Shown here in pieces: positions 1 through 10,731 of a stretch of 64,000 nucleotides of DNA. The DNA is taken from positions 26,610,189-26,674,188 of the forward strand of contig JAVMKO010000010.1 of the NCBI GenBank assembly GCA_032164245.1, in the 5' to 3' direction. Every line of letters starts with the position of its first letter. Position 1 is the stretch's first letter. The notes under the pieces were generated by a model, which saw only the letters and a list, made by a program, of their open reading frames with translations, ran no database searches and was not told where the DNA came from. The translations under genes were made by a program, and so were the position numbers. Origin of the DNA: Sternotherus odoratus (taxonomy: Eukaryota; Chordata; Testudines; Kinosternidae).

Positions 1-958
1 AGTCAATAAACTCAGATCCGAAATAAAACAGCCAAAGACAACAAAGGGGGGTGGGGAATGAAACACACACCCCAGGTTCCCGAGTTGGAATCTTGTGTGG
101 AGACTTTACTCAAGGGTGCTTTGCAATTATTTTTGCCACGGATACATTTTAAACTACGTGTATTTTGATGCAAGCGGCACGGAATTCCAGACAGAAAGCG
201 TTTTTCTTTTCTTTTTTTAATTCCAACTCCAGCATATAAGGCAAGCGAGCAAAAACCCAGTCGTGCTTGGCCCCTCGGATTTTTGCTTCATTTCAATGCC
301 TAAGGTCTGGATACATTCTAATCGGTATATTTCTTATTTTTGTCATCTGAGAGAGCAGACTCCAACCAATAGGACCGAGTCGCCCTATTGAAAGGAGCCA
401 GGATCCTTCTGACACTAAAGAATATTTATTTTCTTTCCACCGTTTTTAAGTATGGCCTCTGATCGTGTCTTGAGCAATCTTGCCAGGTAGCCTGAAAAGA
501 AGCTCACAGCGATCCCTCTAAGGGGATTTTACAAGCAAAACCTTTTTTTTTTCTTCCCCTTTTTCTTTTTTTGAAGTGCTCTCAGCACAGATCGGGAACT
601 TCAGATCTTTGTAAATTTCTCTGCAGGATTATCTTTAAATCTTAATATAATTTTCACTTGGTGGATTTAAAAAAAACACACCCAACAACGACAAAAAGGA
701 ATCCAGGCTGTGAAGCCTTGGAGGGGCTGTATTTGTTTCTTTTAAACTAACAACAAATTATCTAATTAATATGTTTCAATTATAGCATGAAAAAGAGAGG
801 CTTTGGACCGCCTGCAGTGGGTTTACAATAGCCCCAGAGCCCACGATCGGAATTTACAATAACTTCACATCTGTTTCTTTATTTCCCACTTTTCGAGTCT
901 AAACCTCCTCTCGAGATCACTTCACACTATGGCCCAAGTTATGAAATATGTCCCCCTG

Positions 959-1002
<44 letters not shown>

Positions 1003-1953
1003 AAGAAAGAAAAAGGACAAAACTTTGCAGATCGGGGCTTCATTTGCAAGCTAGCAAGTGAAAGCCCCATTGAAGAGCATTAAACAAATATATTAGAATT
1101 CTGTCACTTTATGCAATTGAGTAGATCAAATAAAGGGTCCCAGGCCACTTCATTCACTCTCATTCACTTGAATAGAAAATGCAAAGAATAGCAAACCTAG
1201 ACTGGGCCACCGATGTAGATTTAGCCCTTTTTTTCTAAGAGACAAAAAGGCTGAATTTTCACAAACACATAGCTGACTCGGGGACTAGGAAACCAGCTCT
1301 GAAACCCCTTTGGAATTTAAATTCATTTTACCTTCCTCTCGCCCTCATTTTTGGGGGTCTGTTTGCACTACAGTGCAAGTTGCACTGGCATGCCTGGTTT
1401 GGGGAAAAGGCTCAGGGTTTACAAGCAGGATTTATCGTGTAGAGCTATCATACCGTTTTGGAAATACTACTTGTATTTAAAAGAGGAAGGGATGGGCAGG
1501 GATGGGGGAAATAATCATCTTCTGGTCGAAAGCTGATTACAAGCATCCTGAGAAATACAGCAGTTCCATGAGGACATATATTCCATGGGCAATAGTTCAG
1601 TTCTATAGCTGCAAATCTCAGGGTGGCTGTTTTACTTGGCTGAGGATACTTCATCTTGAGTGTGTATTGTATCTATATACATGTACCCAGATGTGTGTCT
1701 ATAGAGGTTCCTTGCCCTTTGGCTAGATTATACTTTTATTACCTCATTGTGTCTTCATTCATTAAGTTATAACTCAGATTTGGAAACTGTTGCATGAAAG
1801 CCACCTAATACACAAGAAAGCAAGTGAACAAATGCTCAAGGGTCTGACTGTGATCTTGCTTATTCTGGATTTACAAGAGGGTAATTTATCACTGGCTTTA
1901 CATTACTCCTGATTCACACCAGTGCAACTGGTTTTTAGGTTCACCCAAATTAT
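1..1953. other. Opening stretch without recognised genes or transposons
   Basis: No interspersed repeat, convincing exon or RNA gene is visible. The stretch mixes T-rich tracts (near 210 and 540-570), a CCAAT-like motif near 365-370 and a 40-base A run at 961-1000. Composition is more balanced than in the AT-rich interior of the window. The short open frames between 1351 and 1726 overlap in several frames and have no recognisable motif. It could be a conserved non-coding or gene-flanking region, but nothing in the sequence proves that. Confidence 0.5.
961..1000 (+). repeat. Poly-A run, 40 bases
   Basis: Forty uninterrupted A residues followed by a GA-rich stretch. No SINE or LINE body is seen upstream, so this looks like a mononucleotide microsatellite rather than a retroposon tail. 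The length may vary between individuals or be an assembly estimate. Confidence 0.95.
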
Positions 1954-1955
1954 TA

Positions 1956-2092
1956 CCCTGTTTCCCCGAAAGTAAGACATCCCCCGAAAATAAGACGTAC
2001 TTCCAGTTTTGCCTCTCGCTGTAATATAATGTAATGTAATTTTGGGAGCAAAAATTAATATAAGACACTGTCTTATTTTCGGGGAAACACGG
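1956..2092. mobile_element. 137-bp MITE with TA target site (Tc1/mariner-like)
   Basis: The left end reads CCCTGTTTCCCCGAAA and the right end is its near-perfect reverse complement (TTTCGGGGAAACACGG), followed inward by GTAAGAC/GTCTTA on the two arms. Both ends are flanked by TA (1954-1955 and 2093-2094), the duplication used by Tc1/mariner transposons. The interior carries no coding capacity, so this is a non-autonomous copy. Superfamily assignment rests only on the TA flanks and terminal inverted repeats. Confidence 0.75.
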
Positions 2093-2094
2093 TA

Positions 2095-2732
2095 ATAGAG
2101 CTGTCCTGGCAGGAGTTTGTGAAGAAAATGTTTGCATTGTTTAGCACACTAGAGAAGCTGGTCCTGAAGCATGTGTTACAGCCAGTAATTGTCACATACC
2201 TGCAACACAGTCTGTACAAAAGTACAGCAAACAGCTTAGAATTTAACTGGCTGCATGTGCATTTTGTTTCAAAGACAGAATTAAAATTCAACTTGCTTGA
2301 CCAGAAGTTGGCTGTTTTGGGTACTATTTTCTGGATTTATATTGTGTTATCTCTGTGTTTGTAGTGTATGTGACAAGGGAATATTCAACTCAAATACAGG
2401 AATTTACTGATTTATTTTATACTTTCTGAACTGTATTCTCTTGTTTCTTTTACAGAGGGATGATACTATTAAAAGTCTGATAGAACACTGAATTAATCTC
2501 CAACCATTGTGAGATACAGCTATGTATTTTCAGCTCTTTAAGTTCTAACTAGAAATTCTCTCACCAAAGGCTGCATCTAGATAAACTCCATTCAGAGTCA
2601 CTAAAATTATTAAACAATATTTCACTCACATTTTGATTTCCTTTGTTGGTACATAATAAAAATTCAGCTAACAAAACTAAACTGCTGCAGTTGCAGTTTT
2701 CAGAGGAGTAAAATCCAGACCACACACTAGAG
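2095..2732. other. No gene or assigned repeat
   Basis: AT-rich DNA between the 137-bp MITE and the next element. An 81-codon open frame begins at 2119 but has no recognisable domain or codon pattern. I see nothing else that can be supported. Confidence 0.4.
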
Positions 2733-2917
2733 TAGGGTGACCAGATGTCCTGATTTTTATAGGGACAGTTCTGATTTTTGGGTCTTTTTCTTATATAGGC
2801 TCCTATTCTCCTCACCCCCATCCTGATTTTTCACATTTGCTGTCTGGTCACCTGTTGTGAGGTACTTTGGATTTTGTGAGACAAAGCACACACACGTGGT
2901 TGTAGAAAGTAGATGAG

Positions 2918-2923
2918 TTTATT
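2918..2923 (-). terminator. AATAAA polyadenylation signal of the solo LTR
   Basis: AATAAA on the minus strand, about 135 bp downstream of the TATA-like box. Together they define the R region and the reverse orientation of the LTR. Confidence 0.55.
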
Positions 2924-3052
2924 GGAAGGCCTCGGTCCCTCGAATAGGCGCTGAGGGGCCCGATTCTAATCAGCGTGACTGCAGAAAGGGTTACCTAGCA
3001 CTTCGGAGCCGTTGCTAGGTTGGAAGAGCCCACGAGCAAATACAGGAGTGGG

Positions 3053-3060
3053 CTTAAATA
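3053..3060 (-). promoter_or_regulatory. TATA-like box of the solo LTR
   Basis: Reads TATTTAAG on the minus strand, placed sensibly upstream of the LTR polyA signal at 2918-2923. It is probably the old retroelement promoter; present activity is unknown. Confidence 0.5.
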
Positions 3061-3359
3061 CACTCACACATTTGCATCTCATACATACTCATGTCTCATT
3101 TGCAAGCAACAAGCTGATTGGTTACACGCTGTCCTGCCTCAGTTTCCCCACTTAATTTCCCACGCATTCGTTCTCACACAGACGGGGTAAACACTCACAC
3201 AGCTGGGAACGGTTCCGTTCCCAAACACACAGATAGCAGCAAGGTCATTCTCATACAATCATTATGCACTCTCCTGGAGTTGACTTAGAAGCGTAACTAC
3301 ACTTCCTAGTGGTTGCCCGTTACAATGTCTTCCAGTCCTAACATCACCCTACACAAGAG

Positions 3360-4767
3360 TCTAAAATCTGATACTTGGGATTTTGCTTCTTGTTTAGCAC
3401 AGTTTTCTCTTAAATTTGTTTATTTTCTGCAATGTTTCCTTTGCTGGTAGCTTTACTAACCATAGCATGAATGGAATTCTGGTCTGATCTGCAAAATATT
3501 GACTCTCAAGACCAGCTGTTATCTCTCTCTCTCACACACCACCTCTATAACACATGCCATTGCCAGAGAATACTCAAGTGTTTGAAAGGTTAACTCATGC
3601 CCTCATCCATAGGCACTGCTAAATAAAGGATCTTAATTTTGTGCCATTTAGAAGAGCCTCGGTATTTATTAAGTAGTAACTAGAGTATTTTGCATTAATT
3701 AGAGCAGCTCCCTAGAGAGACATTACAGACAAGTATAATTTTATATCACAGGAGAACTGTAAGCACGTTAACTTCCCCCAACTAAAATTGCAGCAGACAG
3801 CAACAACACTGGTCTTATTTGTAAATATTAACTTACATGCATTTTTTTCAAATTATGCAATCCAAACCAACTACATTTATACAGGGCTTGATTTTGCATT
3901 CTATGCACTTAGTTTCAACAGATGTGGGGCCTTCTCCAGCTCCCAGTGATGTCAGCAGCAAACTCCCAATGTCTTCAATGTGGTCAGTTCTTTTCCCACT
4001 TTATTTTTTAATTAAGATAAGTTTAGAACCTAACATAATATTAACCTTGGAACCTTGGACCAAAACCTGCTCAACTGAGCAGCTCCACTGGCATCAAAGG
4101 GATTCCTTGTAAGCAAGGGAAGGATCTGGTGCTTTATAATAGCTCAGATGCAAAGCAGGGCATGATAGGACAATTTTGCTAAACAATTTGGCCACTGTAG
4201 TGATTCATACAATGTCAGATGAAACAAGGCTTCCTACAGGTAAAAATGGGGTAAATGTCCAAACTTTGGGTCAGATGCTCCTCCACTTAAAAAAAAAGGT
4301 GCAAAAAAGCCAAAGAACCTCCAAAATGAGATCGAAAAGTGAGTTTCATGCAAGTTACTCCTCAGCATGCCATTCAGTCATGAACAAACCCTGGGCAAAA
4401 TGGGAAGCATCCCACTACTGCACAATGGCAGATTCTGTAACAAGGAATCATGGCACATGGAAACGCTCAGCAGAGAGGTGAAGGTCACATACCAACCCCG
4501 TTTGCTGATGGCTCCTGTATCAGAGAGCTGCAAACCCCTCTGTATTTTGCCACGTATTTCTGCTAATACCTACTGAATGCTGGTCAGTGTCGCATTACCT
4601 CATAATAAATTACAATTTGGTTTCTTCCAGACTCCTCCCACATATCTTCCTTTTCTGGCCTTGGCATGCCTGAGAACTTCCTCCTGCATGTAAAACACTG
4701 CATAGAGCCAACTGTTCAGTGGATAATTGAGGAGTTGGGAGGTGAAATCTTCCCCCTTCTCTCCTCA
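3360..4767. other. No gene; faint ancient repeat remnants
   Basis: Mostly unassigned AT-rich DNA. Around 4075-4130 it carries the phrase 'ggcatcaaagggatt ... gtaagcaaggg ... ggatctgg', which resembles an old interspersed repeat that recurs elsewhere in the window (near 28575, 29690 and 40760). A 101-codon open frame at 4176-4481 has no recognisable features. No exon is supported. Confidence 0.4.
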
Positions 4768-4775
4768 GCCTAGGG

Positions 4776-5629
4776 CAGGGGTGGGGAACCTCCGGCCCAC
4801 GGGCCTTATATGGCCCGCCAAAGCCTTCCGTCCGGCCCGCACGCATCCCTGGCCGGCGGCTCCCCCAGGCGCTTCCCGGCCCCTTTGCCGAACGTGGAGC
4901 TGCCCCCCCCCCCCAGCGGCCCGGGGCGGCTCCGCGCTCGGCGAAAAGGCCAGAAGCGCCTGGGGGAGCCGCCGGCCAGGGTCGCATGGGGGTGGCTCTG
5001 TGCTCCGGCCGGCAGGCGGGCGTGGCTCCGCGCTGGGGCAGGCAAGCGCTGGCCAGGGATGCGCGTGGGCCGCCTGGCAGGGGCGGCTCGAACCTGGGGG
5101 GGGGCGCTGGTGCCGCGGGGAGCTGACGGTCAATGGGGTGGGGGGGAGAGCCCGGGGGGGGAGAGGTGTGGGTGCGGGAGGTAAGGAGGCTTGGTGGGGG
5201 GAGGCTGGGCTGGGCGGGTCAGGCATGGGGGACAGGAGGTTGGGTTGGGAGGGGGGAGGAGGTTAGCTTTGGTGGGGTGGGCTGGGCCAGGCAGGGGTGG
5301 GGGAAGAAAAGCAGTTAGATGGGAGGCTGGGCGGGGGTAAAGCAACATCACCCCCTACACCCAGGCTGATAGCGGGAGCTGATTGGGGCAGGCGGCAGGG
5401 CCCCGGCTGGCAAGGGGCCAGTGGGGGAAACCCCAAAGCAGTGCAGGGCTAAGCACTCCGCCTGCCACTGCTTTGAGGTTCCCCCGCTGGCCCCTTGCAA
5501 GCTGGGGTCTCAGCTCCCGTTGCCAGCCTGGGCTTCCTCGGGGGGGGGGGGGGGGGGGGGGGAGCGGCCCGCGAAGGACATTATAAATGTCCAAATGGCC
5601 CTTGGCACAAAAAAGGTTCCCCACCCCTG
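4776..5629. mobile_element. Non-autonomous hAT element, 854 bp, GC-rich
   Basis: Terminal inverted repeats CAGGGGTGGGGAACC and GGTTCCCCACCCCTG are perfect over 15 bp. Flanks are GCCTAGGG at 4768-4775 and 5630-5637, a perfect 8-bp duplication diagnostic of hAT transposition. The interior is very GC-rich, contains an internal inverted segment (GGCCGGCGGCTCCCCCAGGC near 4850 against its complement near 4950-4980) and a 23-base G run at 5540-5562. No transposase is present. Overlapping open frames of 60-179 codons on both strands are a by-product of the GC content. The clean ends and flanks suggest a fairly recent insertion. Confidence 0.92.
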
Positions 5630-5637
5630 GCCTAGGG

Positions 5638-6370
5638 CCAGTGAACAAAACTACTACACAGCCTCTCAAGAATGTTTTCCCACCCTATAGACTGGAAGGC
5701 AGCCACAGCCACCTATGCAGGGTGTTGGAACCAGGGGATCTGCATAAACATGGATCCTGTGGTCTGTCCCTGTGAGTTAGGCTGGCTTTGGCTCTTATCA
5801 CACACCATTATTCAGAGCAGTCCTAAGGTCGCTCTAACATGAAGATGTTGGGGGACTGGCCTTGCACACAGAGCTTGAGTAGGTAATCACAAACATGAAG
5901 TACAAGGCGACATCTTTGAGTCCTCCCCATCCCTAACTTATGTCCTGTGCATGTTGGTCCTAGTCAAGCCTAGCCCTTAACAATGGTTGGGTGAAAGATT
6001 TTCTTTCAGAGGAAGGGAGCAGAAGAGGGGTTTTTGGAATAATGATGCTATGGAGAGAATGTTATTTGATTTTTACCTCTGTTGATGAAGACAAACTGAG
6101 CGGGCCATGGAATGTGAATATAACAGATACAAAAGTGCCCACAGCTTGGAATAGGCACTTATGGAATGTCTGTATATTTAAATAATTTAAACAAATAAAA
6201 ATAATTGTCTCCAAGCTTGAGCCAACGCCATGGCTCTTTCCAATCTCTCTCACATTTTGAGCCATATCTGCAGCCTCTGAGAAGGAGATATGATTGGTCT
6301 GGAATTAACTGGGCACAAGTGATGACACTTATTGTAAGCTTAATGTAAGACATGTTGTTTTAAACAAGAG
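5638..6370. other. No gene or assigned repeat
   Basis: Unassigned DNA between the hAT element and the LTR-like repeat. Short open frames near 5991-6353 overlap on both strands and show no motif. Confidence 0.4.
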
Positions 6371-7484
6371 TGTGACGCTGGCAGACCAGGCACCAGCTCT
6401 TTCCAAAACTTTAGGCCTCAGCTGATCACTGACAAATTCATTGCTGGAAACCAGTCTATTTCTCCTGTGTGTTAGTTTGGTTAAGATAGGTATTGGACTT
6501 ACAACCATGTGTTTAGTGTTTAGATATTATGAAATGCTTAAAGACTAACTAAAGCATACTTTAGTTAGTCTTTAAGGTGCCACTGGACTCTTTGTCACTT
6601 CTGCAATTCCAGACTAAAATGGCTACCTCTCTGATTCTATGAAATGCTTGTACATTGCTGCCTGTATTAATGTCACTTATGATTTCTTTATTACCAGTTA
6701 TATGGCAACATTAAAGCTTTTGCTTTGTAACTGTAAATAATGTTTGCTTTGAAACTGGGAACCAAATCAGGAGGGATCATTTCTGTCCATCAAGAAGGCC
6801 AAGCAAAACTAAAAGAGCCATTATGGAACATCACGATACAAAGACTTTGTTAATTGCCCTTCACCCCCATGAAGAGGCTATGTGTAAAAGGGCTCATCCC
6901 CTCAGCTTGAATTCTGAAAGAAGGAAATAAAAATAGCTAACAAGAAAATTTTCCAACTCTTTTGCTGTTTGTACTCTCCCAGGGCCAGAGCTACAAAACA
7001 GAAGCAGAGATCCCCAAGTTCAAGATGGCTTAGCCCTACAAGAAATTCAGAGCTGATACTAGATTAGTACAACTCTGTTATCTTTTGAAAAGAACCATAC
7101 ACTAACTCATTTGCGCATATACACTTTCTTTCTTTTACCTTGTAATTATTAATTTATTTTCTCAGTTAGACAGTTTACTTTAGGATTGACAACAAGCTTT
7201 GGGACTAGGAGTAACTTGAATACTGTTGTGATGTCTAGTGTAAAGCAGCCATCTCTCACTAAGTCCACCTTGCCCGCATGGTAAGATAGACTGGACTGTC
7301 CAAGAGAACGGTTTGTGACTCCATGATAAGATTACTATAGTGCTTTAAGAGTTCACACTTGTTTCTGAGTTGGTGACATCTAATTATAGATTAATGAAAC
7401 CAGTTTGGGGTCTCTGCCCTGCTTGTTGACTGTAAGCCCTGAGGTTGGCACTCACAGTTTTGAGCCACTCCAGAGAGTGTGACA
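6371..7484 (+). mobile_element. LTR-like repeat, copy 1 (about 1.0 kb without its nested insertion)
   Basis: Starts TGTGACGCTGGCAGACCAGG and ends near AGAGTGTGACA. It is clearly homologous along its length to 33355-34410: both share 'gctggcagaccagg', 'aaccagtct', 'tatgaaatgctt', 'cacccatgaagagg', 'aggattg.c.acaag', 'gactccatg' and 'gagccactccag'-type blocks in the same order. TG...CA-type ends and a polyA signal in the sister copy suggest an endogenous retrovirus LTR, but no target duplication was found and the family is inferred. A Penelope-like fragment is nested at 6540-6637. Confidence 0.65.
6540..6637 (+). mobile_element. Penelope-like 3' fragment with snap-back 5' end
   Basis: Flanked by perfect 12-bp duplications TATGAAATGCTT (6528-6539 and 6638-6649). 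The body from about 6559 reads TTAGTCTTTAAGGTGCCAC ... GGCTACCTCTCTGA, the 3' end of a repeat I associate with turtle Penelope-like elements. Its 5' end is a short inverted copy: 6540-6554 is the exact reverse complement of 6559-6573 with a 4-base loop. The paralogous repeat at 33.5 kb has the target word only once (33505-33516), so it serves as an empty site. The same family occurs at 8635-8803. Penelope assignment is from memory of the family and is an inference. Confidence 0.75.
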
Positions 7485-7489
7485 CAGGC

Positions 7490-8621
7490 ATTTTCAGTCA
7501 TTCAGGAATTATCACACTTGACCAATAGTTCATCTAACCCAGTACGCTGTACTAGACAGTGGTGGGTTTCATATGCTTTAGAGGAAGATAAAAAAAATGC
7601 CATAACGAATGAGAGAGGAAGAAAGAGCACCAGGTCCATTGTCATTATTTTTAACATGGCTGAGTTCCTCAGTTGGGCAATCAATGGAATATGCTAATGG
7701 TTTCAATACCTGTTGTTACTAAGACTATTCTCAAAGTAGTAAGATAATTTGGCCTATATTTACTGAGGCATAGTTGAAAAATTCTGCACCCTCTGTGCAC
7801 TCTGCCAGTTGGCACCAAGAGGTTCCTAGGTCACAGCCAGTCATGAGGCAAGGGGGTCCTATCAAGATGTGCAAAAGCCCCAGTCCCATGATAGTGTCTG
7901 AAACTTGTGGGATTTGCCTGGTGATCTCAGGACACTGAGGTCAAAGTCCCCTGCCTCTTAACTGGAAGGGGAAGGACAAACTATTTAACTCCACCTCTTC
8001 CAATAGGAAGACTGGAAGGTAATTGACCTGAAACTTTGTTTCCTTGAAAGAATACAAATGGACCAGGAAACTAATCTGGGCCCCGGAGCACCCTCCACTC
8101 TTCATGTCACATCTACACTGCATACAGTTTCTCGCTTCCTGTTGTAGAATGTGGAATCCTTGCTCCTAATGACTCTTTTTTCATTCTTCCTGAACTGACT
8201 CACCCTCCATAAGGTCCACATGGATAGAGCTGCCTGTTGCGGACCCCCATTGATTGTATGATGGTGACTTCCCAAAACAGCCATTTTAACCAGAAATAGG
8301 TGGGTTGACTAAACAGTAAGCTGCTTAGCAAATCATTTAAGTCCTTCATAAGCTCCTACCTTGACCAAGAAAATGTGGACTTGTTTCAAGTCATGCAGGA
8401 CAAGATTGTCAAACAGAGGTGCATGTATACAGTTGCATGCTGCAAAATTACACGTATAAATATCCAATACACGCACGCAAAGTGGCATGCTCAGAACTCA
8501 ACTGGGCTTGAAAAACGTGGCCTTAAAATGTATCCTTTTTTTGCTTGCTTGTTTTCCAAATAAACTTGCACTTTTGAGTCCCCTTAGATGATTCTGATCT
8601 CTAGGCAAGGGTGATGTCTAC
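7490..8621. other. No gene or assigned repeat
   Basis: Unassigned DNA. Open frames of about 60-72 codons at 7479-7697 and 7941-8284 occur on both strands and have no recognisable domains. I see no splice-framed exon. Confidence 0.4.
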
Positions 8622-8634
8622 CTACATATACTTT

Positions 8635-8803
8635 CAGAGAGGTAGCCATGTTAGTCTGTATCTGCAGAAGTGACAAAGAGTCCCGTGGCACCTTAAAGAC
8701 TAACACAAGTATTGAAGTATAAGCTTTTGTGGGTATTAGCCCACAAAAGCTTATGCTTCAATACTTGTGTTAGTCTTTAAGGTGCCACAGGACTCTGTCG
8801 CTT
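8635..8803 (-). mobile_element. Penelope-like fragment forming a long fold-back
   Basis: Flanked by CTACATATACTTT (8622-8634) and CTACATGTACTTT (8804-8816), a 13-bp duplication with one mismatch. On the minus strand the 3' end (GGCTACCTCTCTG) lies at 8635 and the 5' end near 8740. From there the element turns back: 8740-8803 is an inverted copy of about 8667-8733, with only a handful of differences. The turn lies at GTGGG-TATTAG-CCCAC (8729-8744). Followed by AAAAGC-TTAT-GC, this resembles stem II, the GAAA box and the short stem III of the hammerhead ribozymes described in Penelope-like elements. The CUGAUGA half is absent, so no active ribozyme is predicted. Confidence 0.75.
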
Positions 8804-8816
8804 CTACATGTACTTT

Positions 8817-10315
8817 GGAAGTCTCCAAGCTATAGCCAATACAAAGTTGTCAACTGTAGATATGATTTGATTGTGTATAATAAATAACAGAGACTTATCC
8901 TTGGCTGCTGTAACCTCATCTTTTGCTTGTTAAATTCATTGTGTAATGGTTTATACCCAATGTTGGAAATCAGCTGTCACAATATTGCTGTAAAGGTTCT
9001 TTTCAAAGTACTGAAGTTGAAGTCTGACATATTGAAGACATCATATTCTGTTAGCATGAGATCTCTTATTGTCTTCAGTGGGAACAGTACTAGGCCTTAA
9101 TTTTGTAAGTTCAAAGGTTCTGTTAACTGAGATAAAGTTAGATAAGCATCTCTGGTGGGAGCTTCAGAACTGTTCAACATTGTTCTAACTCTGCACTCTC
9201 ATTTAAGCTAATGTTAAAACTCCCATTGATTTCAGTGGGAGCAGAGTTAACTAACAAGAACTATTGAACAACCCCACCCCAGCTTTTTAGTGGTTTAATT
9301 CAAATAAACATTTAAACTTTCTAACATCGAACTATTACCAAGCCTAAGGCTTGTCTAGCACATATTCAAAATGAGCCCGGGAGGGTTTAATCAATCTCAT
9401 TGCTATCTTTAGCCATTCGTATAAGCCTATGCTTAGGAAAAATAGACTTTTTTGGAGGGGGGGGGGAACATCTCAATGGTGTGATTTTTTTTTTAAATGT
9501 TTTGTTTCTCTGACTCCTTCTTTGTCATAGCTGTTTTGGATTCTCTATTTTAATAATAATACATTAATAATACATCTCACAAGGAAGCACAAAATGAATT
9601 TTCATTAATGCTAACAACTTGGCTATGGTCTTGCAATGTGAAAATACCATAAGTGAAGGGTGACCGATGCCAAATCTTGGGCTTAATACACATAAAATCA
9701 TTTCATTCAAAGACACCGTCAAAGTTCCATTAGTTAGTGATAAATCAAACATACTAAAATGATGCAGCAAATCATCTCCACCCTTTTTGTGCATATGCAA
9801 TCTCTTTGGAACTGGCCTATTTACAACTGCTATGATGTTTCACAGGCTTTGAGAAGAACATGGAATTCCCTTTCCCGCATCAAAAAAACCCCCAAAGTGT
9901 TCAGAGCTTTTTTGGGGAGGGAGGAGGGATATTTTAGTTGCTCTTTGCCAACATTTTTCATCTCAAGCTCTTCATCTATTTTTCTTTTTATCTAAATTTA
10001 GACAGAGCTCTTCAAGATCTAGCTGGTAACAAAGAAACAGCTTTAACTCTTATAAGATTCCTCATGGGTTACGGCAACTCATTTAACATGAATCTGGGCT
10101 TTTGTGTAAAACCAAGTCCTTATCTCCTCTGCCATCATCCTGTCTCTGCACGTCCACAGCTACTGCAGACTTTGTAAGGCCAACAGACTATAGCTTCACC
10201 CATACTCCTAAATTCCCTTGTTTGGAGGAAAGTCACTCATTTTAATCCCACATGAATTTGCTGTCGTCTCACTTTTACCATTGAAAATAGTTTACATCAG
10301 AGAGAATCATGAAAC
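8817..10315. other. No gene; one short ancient repeat remnant
   Basis: Unassigned AT-rich DNA. The phrase CTCCCATTGATTTCAGTGGGAG at 9220-9241 is a near-perfect palindrome that belongs to an old dispersed repeat common in reptile DNA. Open frames at 9564-9800 and 9759-10177 overlap on opposite strands and are unconvincing. Confidence 0.4.
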
Positions 10316-10535
10316 TGAGAGCTTGTCTACATGAATTATTGAGCTGCAAGCCAGGTGTACAGCACACCAGTGGGCCACGCAGTAACATCCCATCGGACAC
10401 TGCTGCAGCACAGTGAAAGTCCTGGAAGCCACACTTTGGGACTGTCCACGCTGGCTGTTCCTGTGCCGCAAGCTGGTACCCTGTCACTTCATACCCTGGC
10501 TTACGGCACAATAACTTGCAGTGTGGCTAGGCCTT
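10316..10535. mobile_element. Degenerate MITE with 'CTTGTCTACA' end
   Basis: The left end reads GAGAGCTTGTCTACATGAA and the right end CAGTGTGGCTAGGCC, resembling diverged terminal inverted repeats of the GGCCTTGTCTACAC type seen more clearly at 11095. Paired internal words (GCAGTAACATCC, AGTGGGCC, GTGGCTAGG) fit a palindromic MITE. No target duplication was found. Confidence 0.45.
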
Positions 10536-10731
10536 GGTGTCACAGGGTAAGGTGGTCCTTTAAGAGAATTGGGCTCAGCCCTCGCCTGTGACTAATTAAT
10601 TGCCACCTAGCTGGTGAGATGAAGGCCAACACCACTTATTGGGGAGAGCTGCAGGGTATTAGACACTCTCACAAGAGGCTCTGGCTTTTTCCAAGGATGC
10701 AGTTAGTTTTCAAACATAAACACAGCTCAAA

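Larger units (their letters stand above)
2853..3343 (-). mobile_element. Solo LTR, 491 bp, reverse orientation
   Basis: Begins TGTTG and ends CTAACA, giving the TG...CA termini of an LTR with short inverted ends TGTT/AACA. It is flanked by TCACC at 2848-2852 and 3344-3348, a perfect 5-bp duplication. On the minus strand a TATTTAAG box (3053-3060) lies about 135 bp upstream of an AATAAA signal (2918-2923), the order expected for U3-R-U5. No internal retroviral sequence remains, so it is a recombination-derived solo LTR. A 5-bp duplication argues against the usual 4-bp class I pattern; the family is not identified. Confidence 0.8.
2733..3351. mobile_element. hAT-like MITE interrupted by a solo LTR
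   Basis: The MITE body occupies 2733-2852 and its last bases lie at 3344-3351. Ends are TAGGGTGACCAGA and TCTGGTCACCCTA once the LTR at 2853-3343 is removed. Flanks are CACTAGAG (2725-2732) and CACAAGAG (3352-3359), an 8-bp duplication with one mismatch, as expected for hAT transposition. A second copy of the family lies intact at 16246-16369. There is no coding capacity. The MITE was in place before the LTR arrived. Confidence 0.85.

Noticed and set aside
4610..5669. Many overlapping open frames of 60-179 codons and a CpG-island-like composition
   Set aside because: They lie in or across a hAT element with intact ends and duplication. Frames occur on both strands in the same bases, as expected from GC-rich DNA lacking stops.
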